A DNA stretch of 39,959 nt from Clostridiales bacterium (lineage in GTDB: Bacteria > Bacillota > Clostridia > Acetivibrionales > RGIG10202): assembly GCA_017961515.1 (NCBI GenBank), contig JAGCXC010000040.1, positions 1-39,959 on the forward strand, in the 5' to 3' direction. Shown here one piece after another: positions 33,903 through 39,959 of this stretch (within the stretch, counting starts at the first letter, position 1; each line of letters starts with the position of its first letter). The notes below the pieces were generated by a model, which was not told the origin of the DNA, searched no databases, and saw nothing but the letters and a program-made list of their open reading frames with translations. Position numbers and translations under genes: made by a program.

Positions 33903-35896
33903 TGGAAGTTATATTGGCAAGATCAGCGGGATTTTGTTTCGGTGTAAGCAATGCAGTAAAGATGCTGGATTTAGCAATACAGGAAAGTAGTGGTTTGGTA
34001 TATACTTTAGGGGATATTATACATAACGAACAAGTAGTCAATTGGTATAAGGCGAAAGGAGTTATGGTTGCACATGAAGTAGCTGATATAAAAGAAGGAA
34101 GTAGTGTAGTAATAAGAGCTCATGGGGTATCGCCGGATGTTATGGATAAGCTTATTGAGAGAAAATTAAAAATATATGATGCAACTTGTCCTTATGTCAA
34201 GAAAATACAGATGCTTGTACGTGGTAAGTACAAGGAAGGTAACGAAATAATAATACTGGGTGATAAAAATCATCCGGAGGTAATAAGCATAAATGGGTAT
34301 TGTGATAATAGTGCACATATAATAGATGAACCTGAGCAAATTAATGAATTAAATTTGAAAGATTGTAACGTCTGTATAGTATCACAGACGACACAAAATA
34401 GAGAAGTTTTGAAGAAAGTTTTTAAAATTTCGCAAAAAGCATTTAAAAATGTATTAAAATTTGATACAATATGTAGTGCGACATCAAAACGCCAAGAGGA
34501 GGCGATGGATATCGCAAAAAAAGTTGATTTGATGGTTGTTGTAGGAGGTGTGAAGAGTTCAAATACGCAAAAATTATATGAGGTTTCAAAAAGATATTGC
34601 AGAAATACTGTAAAGGTTGAAAATGCAAGTCAATTGAATATAAAAAATATACAAAAAATAGGAATTACCGCTGGTGCATCAACACCAGAGTGGGTAATTA
34701 AGGAGGTCTTGGATAAAATGGAAGAAAATAAAGAATTAGATTTTGAAACGCTGTTTGAGCAGTCATTAGTGGAGTTACACACAGGAGATGTAGTTGAAGG
34801 TACCATAATAGGGTTTAATGAAAAGGAAGCTTATGTAGATTTAGGATATAAGTCAGATGGTATTATTACAAGAGAACAATATAGTTTAGATCCAAACTTT
34901 ACTTTTAAAGATAATACAAAAGTTGGTGATAAAGTAAAGGTTTTTGTCATAAATGTAAATGACAAAGAAGGTAATGTTGTACTATCAAAAGTTAGAGTAG
35001 ATAGAGACGAGTTTAACAAAGAGTTGGAGAAATGTTTAAAAGAGAAGACTGTTATTAATGTTACTGTGACAGAAGTAGTAAATGGTGGAGTAATTGCAGT
35101 TTATAACGGGGTTAAGGTATTTATTCCAGGTTCTAGGTTAAGTGATTTTTATGTAAAAGATATGAATGAATATTTAAATAAGTCAATTGATGTAAGATTG
35201 ATAGAGATAGACAGAAGAAAAAAGAGAGTGGTAGCATCTGCTCGTGAGTTAATAGAAGAAAAGAAGAATGAGAAGCTTGCTAAATTCTGGGATGGTATAC
35301 AAGTAGGCATGAGAATAAAAGGTAAAGTAAAAAATATAGAAAGCTATGGAGTGTTTGTTGACACAGGAGTTGTAGATGGCTTGGTTCATATATCAGAGTT
35401 AGACTGGAATAGAGGTAGGATAAAAGATATCGTGAAAACTGGAGAAGAGATAGAAGTAGAAGTAATAGATTTTGATAGAGAGAAAAATAGACTTTTGTTG
35501 TCTAGAAAGAGATGTATAGAAAATCCGTGGGAAGAATTTTTGAAAACACATGGAGAGGGTGACATAGTAGACTGTAAGATAGTAAGGTTTACTGGTTTTG
35601 GTGCATTTGCAGAAATAGAGAATGGAATAGATGGACTAATACACATATCAGAAATTTCGGACTATAGATTAACTAGCCCTAAAGAGGTATTAAAATTAGG
35701 ACAGGTAGTGAAATCTAAAATAATTAAAGTATCAGAAGATAAAAAGATTAGTTTGAGTATAAAAGCAGTGGAGCCAATTAATCCTAAAGAAAAGGAAGAA
35801 GAGGCAAAGTTAAAAGAGCAGGAAGCGAAAGAAGAAAGTCAGCATGTTGAGAAATTTGAGAATACAATAGGAGATATGGTAAATAAGGAAGAGTAA
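33902..35896 (+). CDS. ispH-rpsA: Bifunctional IspH (HMBPP reductase)/ribosomal protein S1
   Basis: The first 280 or so residues are IspH, the last enzyme of the MEP isoprenoid pathway, with the three iron-sulfur cysteines C12 (GFCFGV), C96 (ATCPYV) and C191 (TICSAT). Four S1 RNA-binding domains follow (about 293-362, 380-450, 468-537 and 552-622), with the usual HISEL/HISEI motifs, and a glutamate/lysine tail. This fusion is well known in Clostridia. The S1 part resembles the short S1 of Firmicutes. The start is GTG 33902, sharing a base with the previous stop. It ends the uvrA operon at a strong terminator. Confidence 0.97.
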   Translation: MEVILARSAGFCFGVSNAVKMLDLAIQESSGLVYTLGDIIHNEQVVNWYKAKGVMVAHEVADIKEGSSVVIRAHGVSPDVMDKLIERKLKIYDATCPYVKKIQMLVRGKYKEGNEIIILGDKNHPEVISINGYCDNSAHIIDEPEQINELNLKDCNVCIVSQTTQNREVLKKVFKISQKAFKNVLKFDTICSATSKRQEEAMDIAKKVDLMVVVGGVKSSNTQKLYEVSKRYCRNTVKVENASQLNIKNIQKIGITAGASTPEWVIKEVLDKMEENKELDFETLFEQSLVELHTGDVVEGTIIGFNEKEAYVDLGYKSDGIITREQYSLDPNFTFKDNTKVGDKVKVFVINVNDKEGNVVLSKVRVDRDEFNKELEKCLKEKTVINVTVTEVVNGGVIAVYNGVKVFIPGSRLSDFYVKDMNEYLNKSIDVRLIEIDRRKKRVVASARELIEEKKNEKLAKFWDGIQVGMRIKGKVKNIESYGVFVDTGVVDGLVHISELDWNRGRIKDIVKTGEEIEVEVIDFDREKNRLLLSRKRCIENPWEEFLKTHGEGDIVDCKIVRFTGFGAFAEIENGIDGLIHISEISDYRLTSPKEVLKLGQVVKSKIIKVSEDKKISLSIKAVEPINPKEKEEEAKLKEQEAKEESQHVEKFENTIGDMVNKEE

Positions 35897-35942
35897 AATA
35901 TCCCCCACTTAGTGTGAAAACATCTAAAGTGGGGGATATTTT
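35895..35942. terminator. Bidirectional terminator between ispH-rpsA and psuG
   Basis: AAAATATCCCCCACTT (35895-35910) pairs perfectly with AAGTGGGGGATATTTT (35927-35942). Terminal A/T runs on both sides serve both converging genes. Confidence 0.92.
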
Positions 35943-35945
35943 ACA

Positions 35946-36854
35946 TTAAAATAATTCAACGGCAATTTTACTAGCGATGTCGGCATTGTTTTTAACAAGT
36001 GCGATGTTTGATTCTAAGCTTTTGCCGTTTGTTAAAGTTTTGACTTTGTCAAGAAGAAAAGGAGTTATAGCTTTTCCCTTGATATGTTGTTTTGACGCTT
36101 CATTAAGAGCTTGGGTTATAGCGGTATCAATCATTTGTCCATCTGCTTCATATTCTTTAGGTATAGGATTAGCAATGAGTATACCACCATCTAGTCCCAG
36201 TTCTGACTTGGTTTGTATTATTTTAGCGACATCGCGAGGAGAAGTTGCAGTATAGTCTACACTGAATCCGCTGTCTCTAGTGAAAAACGAAGGAAAGTAA
36301 GGCGTATTGTAACCTACGACTGGAACGCCGAGGGTTTCCAATTTTTCTAATGTTAATCCAATATCTAAGATAGATTTAACACCGGAGCAAACCACACTGA
36401 CATTTGTTTTAGATAACTCTAATAAGTCTGCCGATATATCGAAAGAAGTTTCGGCGCCTCTATGAACTCCACCAATTCCGCCGGTTGCGAATATTTTTAT
36501 TTTTGCAAGAGAAGCGAAAAACATAGTGGCGGACACTGTAGTCGCACCAGATTTGCGTTGTGATATAACGGGTGCAATATCACGTCGAGATACTTTAGCT
36601 ATATTTTTTGATGTAGCTAAAAATTCTAGTTCCGATGGAGTAAGTCCTATTTTTATTCTTCCGTCAATAATTGCAATAGTTGCAGGTGTTGCACCGTTAC
36701 TTAACACAATTTTTTCTAATTCGGTAGCTGTTTCAACATTCATAGGATAAGGCATGCCATGAGAAATTATAGTAGATTCCAAAGCAACTACCGCATGTCC
36801 AGAACTTAACGCATCTTTAACATTACTAGAAATATCAATATATTTATTATACAA
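35946..36854 (-). CDS. psuG: Pseudouridine-5'-phosphate glycosidase
   Basis: PsuG splits pseudouridine 5'-phosphate into uracil and ribose 5-phosphate, recycling modified nucleoside from RNA. Conserved blocks are ALESTIISHGMPYP near the N-terminus, VSRRD, GATTVSATM, FATGGIGGVHRGAE, the CSGVKSILDIG block with the lysine expected to bind ribose phosphate, and GLDGGILIANPIP. The length (302 aa) is normal. TTG 36854 is chosen because GAGGTGAT lies about 5 nt upstream; the in-frame GTG at 36863 lies inside that SD. No pseudouridine kinase (psuK) or transporter neighbours it. It is a single-gene unit with its own promoter. Confidence 0.95.
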   Translation of the reverse strand: MYNKYIDISSNVKDALSSGHAVVALESTIISHGMPYPMNVETATELEKIVLSNGATPATIAIIDGRIKIGLTPSELEFLATSKNIAKVSRRDIAPVISQRKSGATTVSATMFFASLAKIKIFATGGIGGVHRGAETSFDISADLLELSKTNVSVVCSGVKSILDIGLTLEKLETLGVPVVGYNTPYFPSFFTRDSGFSVDYTATSPRDVAKIIQTKSELGLDGGILIANPIPKEYEADGQMIDTAITQALNEASKQHIKGKAITPFLLDKVKTLTNGKSLESNIALVKNNADIASKIAVELF

Positions 36855-36887
36855 AATAATCACCTCGTTAAATAAAATCTCGCTACA

Positions 36888-36916
36888 ATGATACCAAACA
36901 ATACCTATTTTGACAA
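36888..36916 (-). promoter_or_regulatory. Sigma-A promoter of psuG
   Basis: On the minus strand, TTGTCA (36916-36911), 17-nt spacer, TATCAT (36893-36888). Confidence 0.65.
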
Positions 36917-36930
36917 GATACGTATTGTAA

Positions 36931-37107
36931 TAATTAATTTGTATAAAATTGTTGCATCAAAGCGGGAATATATGTTATAATGACAGCCATAAGTGAACGG
37001 TTATTTATGTAATTCTAAGAAAGAGGGTATGAAGTAGATGAGATGAGACTTGACGAACCAGTTAAGATAATAATTATTTTATACAAAATTGTTGTATTAA
37101 AGCAGTG
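36931..37107 (+). repeat. Imperfect direct repeat in the leader of the third ankyrin gene
   Basis: About 37 nt at 36931-36966 recur with a few changes at 37071-37107. The shared core is AAATTGTTG-AT-AAAGC. The first copy overlaps the -35 region of the promoter; the second lies just before the SD. The second copy can form a small ATACAA/TTGTAT hairpin that the first copy has lost. Confidence 0.6.
36952..36981 (+). promoter_or_regulatory. Sigma-A promoter of the third ankyrin gene
   Basis: TTGCAT (36952-36957), 18-nt spacer, TATAAT (36976-36981). The leader to the start codon is about 160 nt, as long as that of the giant ankyrin gene. Confidence 0.6.
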
Positions 37108-37149
37108 AAGGGTATTTAATTTGAGAAATTAGGCAGGAGGTATATGGGA

Positions 37150-39228
37150 ATGTATAGATTTTTAGAAGGAGTGAATGGGTTCGAGGACACTCCACTTATA
37201 TGTGCAATTAGAAATGGAAGGGAGGATATAGCAAATGAATTAATAGACAGAGGAGCAAATATAAATATGGTGAATGGGTGCGGAGATACAGCACTTACAG
37301 CGGCGTGTAATAAAGGTATGTCAGATATAGCAATCAAGTTAATAGATATGGGAGCAAATGTAGGTGTAATAAATAGCAATGGAGATACAGCGCTTACGTT
37401 GGCGTGTTGGTTTGGATTAAAAAGGGTAGCCAATAAGTTGATCGACCTAGGAGTAGATATAAACGTAATAGATGAGTACGGAAGGACTGCACTTATGGGG
37501 GCGATTATAAACAAAATGGATAGGATAGCGAATAAGTTAATATACAAAGGAGCCAATATAGATATAGTAGGTAAAGATGGAGATACTGCACTTGTGTTGG
37601 CATGTCGCTACTGTAATCCAGATATGGTGAACAAGTTGATAAATATGGGAGCAGATATAAATGTAGTAGACAAAGACGGGTGTACAGTGCTTATGACTGC
37701 GTGTAAGGAAGGTATGCCAGAGATAGCGAGTAAGTTAATAAATATGGGAGCAGATGTAAATATAGTAAGTAAGGATGGAAATACAGTACTTGCGTTGGCA
37801 TGTTGGTCTAGAATGTCGGATATAGCTATTAGGTTAATAGAAATGGGAGTCAATATAAATACAGTAGATAAATATGGGAATACGCCACTTACTTGGGCGT
37901 GCAATAAAGGTATGCCAGAGATAGCGAGTAAGTTAATAGATAAGGGAGCAGATGTAAACGTAGTAGACGAGTACGGGAATACGCCACTTATTTGGGTATG
38001 CAGGAAAGGCATGGTAAAAATAGCGAACAAATTAATAGACAGGGGAGCAGATATAGACGTAGTAGATGAGTATGGAAGGACAGCACTTACTTTAGCGTGT
38101 TGGTTTAATATGCCGGAAGTAGCAAATAAGTTAATAGACAAAGGAGCAGATATAGACGTAGTAGATGAGGATGGAAGCACTGCACTTTGGCGAGCATGTT
38201 GGTCGGGTATGATAGATATAGCGAACAAGTTAATAGATATGGGATCAGACGTAAATGTAGTAGGTAAGTTTGGAGATACAGCACTTACGTGGGCGTGCAA
38301 GGGAGCTAACAGAGAAATTGCAAACAAATTAATAGACGTAGGAGCAGATATGAATATAGTAGATGGAGATGGAAGAACGGCACTTACGTTGGCGTGTTGG
38401 TTTCATATGGATGATATAGCAGATAAGTTAATAGATAAAGGAGCAGATATAAATAAAGTAGATAAATTCGGACATACAGCACTTAGATTGGCGTGTGAGA
38501 GAAAAATGGATGATATAGCGATTAAGTTGATAGATAAAGGAGCAAACGTAAATATAGTAGATGAGGATGGAGAAACAGCACTTATGTGGGCTTGTAGATC
38601 AAGTATGCCAGAGGTAGCGAGCAAGTTAGTAGAAAGAGGAGCAGATGTGAACATAATAGGTAGAAAAGGAAGTACGGCGCTTGGATGGGCAATTATAGGA
38701 GGAATGGATGAGATAGCAAGTAAATTAATTAATAGCGGAGCGGAAATTAAAGGTAAAGGTTTAAGAGAAAAATTATTATTGGCCGCAGCTGAAAAAAATA
38801 TGAAAAATACAGTTGTAAAGTTAATTAGTGAAGAAGTTAATATAAATAGAATATTGGATATGCTAAGTAAAGAGGGCCATAACACGTTTATAAAAGGAGC
38901 AAATAAATATTTAATTGGAGAGATAAAAGCTCTTAATTTATCAGTATATAAAAGAGGACCTAGAATGACAGATAGATTTAAGAAAATAAATGATTTGAAA
39001 AGGTTTTATTGTGAAATAAACAAGAATATTAAGCCAGATAGAGCTATTCCTTATGAATTAAATGATAGATGGATAAAACATGGGTACGATTTAAACCAGT
39101 TATCAATTAGCTGCATAAATATGTGCAGAATCTTAGAGAAAGATGAAGAATCAACATCTTTAAATAAAAGAAGAAAAGTTACAGAGGATATCAGCAAAGG
39201 TAATTGCTCAAAAGGGCGTAAATTATGA
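37150..39228 (+). CDS. Ankyrin-repeat protein with 16 near-regular repeats
   Basis: After a short head, sixteen consecutive 33-residue ankyrin repeats run without insertion. The unit pattern is DG-TALTLACWxGMPEIANKLIDKGADVNVVD. A non-repeated helical C-terminal part (about 540-690) follows and ends in a basic tail (NKRRKV and SKGRKL). There is no signal peptide or membrane segment. ATG 37150 has AGGAGG at 9 nt; the in-frame ATG 37144 has only 3 nt and is less likely. The repeats have high DNA identity, indicating recent expansion or gene conversion. The next gene is a tandem paralogue with a similar MxRFxxxVN start. The binding partner is unknown. Confidence 0.93.
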   Translation: MYRFLEGVNGFEDTPLICAIRNGREDIANELIDRGANINMVNGCGDTALTAACNKGMSDIAIKLIDMGANVGVINSNGDTALTLACWFGLKRVANKLIDLGVDINVIDEYGRTALMGAIINKMDRIANKLIYKGANIDIVGKDGDTALVLACRYCNPDMVNKLINMGADINVVDKDGCTVLMTACKEGMPEIASKLINMGADVNIVSKDGNTVLALACWSRMSDIAIRLIEMGVNINTVDKYGNTPLTWACNKGMPEIASKLIDKGADVNVVDEYGNTPLIWVCRKGMVKIANKLIDRGADIDVVDEYGRTALTLACWFNMPEVANKLIDKGADIDVVDEDGSTALWRACWSGMIDIANKLIDMGSDVNVVGKFGDTALTWACKGANREIANKLIDVGADMNIVDGDGRTALTLACWFHMDDIADKLIDKGADINKVDKFGHTALRLACERKMDDIAIKLIDKGANVNIVDEDGETALMWACRSSMPEVASKLVERGADVNIIGRKGSTALGWAIIGGMDEIASKLINSGAEIKGKGLREKLLLAAAEKNMKNTVVKLISEEVNINRILDMLSKEGHNTFIKGANKYLIGEIKALNLSVYKRGPRMTDRFKKINDLKRFYCEINKNIKPDRAIPYELNDRWIKHGYDLNQLSISCINMCRILEKDEESTSLNKRRKVTEDISKGNCSKGRKL
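37180..38754 (+). repeat. 16 tandem 99-bp coding repeats
   Basis: The ankyrin units repeat exactly every 99 bp from 37180 (fifteen full units, the last one 90 bp). The conserved stretch AAGTTAATAGA--AAGGGAGCAGATGTA recurs in most units. This is coding repetition, not a CRISPR array. It also creates long spurious open frames on the minus strand. Confidence 0.9.
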
Positions 39229-39308
39229 TAATTATTTTGCATGTAAATGTTGAACAAAGTAGAGCAAAGAAAGGTTATTTGTATAATTAAGAAAGTAGGT
39301 AAGTGTGT

Positions 39309-39959
39309 ATGGAAATGGATAGATTTTCAAATGAGGTAAATAATTTGGATGGTATGGCGCTAGTATGGGCGTGTTTTAGAGGTATGACAGAGGTAGCAAA
39401 TAAATTAATAGACAGAGGAGCAAATGTAAACGTAGTAGATAAGAGTGGAATTACAGCACTAATGTATGCGTGCGCGAAAGGCATGTCGGAAGTAGTGAGC
39501 AAGTTAATAGACAGAGGAGCAAATGTAAACGTAGTGGATAAGAATGGAGCTACAGCCCTAATGTGTGCATGTGAGTACAGTAGGACAGAGATAGCGAGTA
39601 AGTTAATAGATAAGGGAGCAGATGTAAATAAAGTAGATAAGAGTGGAATTACAGCCCTAATGTATGCGTGTAGGAGAGGTATGTCAGAAGTAGCGAGCAA
39701 GTTAATAGATAAGGAAGCGGATGTAAATAAAGTAGATAAGAATGGAGTTACAGCACTAATGTATGTGTGTTGGTCTGGCCTATCAGAGATAGTGGATAAG
39801 TTAATAGACAATGGAGCAGATATAAATATGGTAGATAGCTATGGAAGAACGGCGCTTTGGTTGGCGTGCAATAAAGGTAATAAAGAGATAGTGAATAAGT
39901 TAATAGACAAGGGAGCAGATGTAGATAAAGAAGATAAGGAAGGAGTTACAGCACTTATA
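39309..39959 (+). CDS. Ankyrin-repeat protein, C-terminus beyond the window (partial)
   Basis: An uninterrupted frame of 217 codons runs from ATG 39309 to the window edge without a stop. Six full 33-residue ankyrin repeats and the start of a seventh are visible (pattern SGITALMYAC-GMSEVASKLIDKGADVNKVDK). The head MEMDRFSNEVNN matches the start of the preceding ankyrin protein, so the two arose by tandem duplication. AGGT (39297-39300) is a weak SD 8 nt before ATG; ATG 39315 is the alternative. A 42-nt block (39587-39628) is identical to 37917-37958 in the neighbour. Confidence 0.9.
   Translation, partial: MEMDRFSNEVNNLDGMALVWACFRGMTEVANKLIDRGANVNVVDKSGITALMYACAKGMSEVVSKLIDRGANVNVVDKNGATALMCACEYSRTEIASKLIDKGADVNKVDKSGITALMYACRRGMSEVASKLIDKEADVNKVDKNGVTALMYVCWSGLSEIVDKLIDNGADINMVDSYGRTALWLACNKGNKEIVNKLIDKGADVDKEDKEGVTALI

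Noticed and set aside
37180..38754. Regular repeats as a CRISPR array
   Set aside because: The period is exactly 99 bp, the frame is open throughout and the units encode ankyrin repeats; there are no unique spacers.
37608..39811. Long minus-strand open frames (up to 239 codons) opposite the ankyrin repeats
   Set aside because: They mirror the 99-bp coding repeats, have no SD, and encode low-complexity Ser/Ile/Asn repeats; they are shadows of the plus-strand genes.

Overview
The window is AT-rich, low-GC Firmicute DNA, most likely from an endospore-forming member of the Clostridia. Three things support this. It carries spore genes (spoIIP, a GerMN-domain protein, a YhcN/YlaJ lipoprotein). It has the IspH-ribosomal protein S1 fusion typical of Clostridia. 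It has a MecA adaptor, and AAAGGAGG-type ribosome binding sites are used throughout. I would guess a Lachnospirales-like lineage, but nothing here proves it. The unusual feature is four ankyrin-repeat protein genes in one 40 kb stretch, which suggests a host- or protist-associated lifestyle.

Layout. Positions 1-157 hold the right end of an IS200/IS605-type element with the 3' part of its TnpB guide (omega) RNA. Next come a membrane diguanylate cyclase (314-2431), a giant 1493-residue ankyrin protein (2728-7209), a DUF378 membrane protein, a GerMN spore protein and a 57-residue membrane protein. A free-standing CBM25-like domain and a tyrosine recombinase are divergent around a perfect palindrome. 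The amino-sugar pair glmM-glmS (10290-13516) precedes a membrane-anchored ankyrin protein (13639-14889). A small bacteriocin-type locus lies on the minus strand (about 15161-15668).

A plus-strand run follows: a tandem PspC protein, spoIIP, a GMP-pyrophosphorylase/phosphomannomutase-like fusion, a YhcN/YlaJ lipoprotein and a secreted NPCBM-like protein (15949-22474). It looks like an envelope and sporulation group. mecA (minus) is divergent from a 573-residue coiled-coil membrane protein, which is followed by a YbjN-like small protein resembling a chaperone. A long housekeeping operon runs from 25753 to 35896: uvrA, rdgB, feoA, feoB, a FeoB-associated Cys-rich protein, an HI0933-type flavoprotein, an AroH-CMK fusion and the IspH-S1 fusion. 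It converges on psuG. The window ends in two tandem paralogous ankyrin genes, the second running off the edge.

The most interesting non-coding signal is in the leaders. Several genes have a strong Shine-Dalgarno (SD) sequence separated from the start codon by a stem-loop (clearest at 25151-25200; candidates at 2651-2730 and upstream of mecA). Two others (spoIIP and the NPCBM-like gene) have the SD buried in a long hairpin. Together these suggest that structured leaders control translation in this genome. No tRNA, rRNA, CRISPR array or prophage was recognised.
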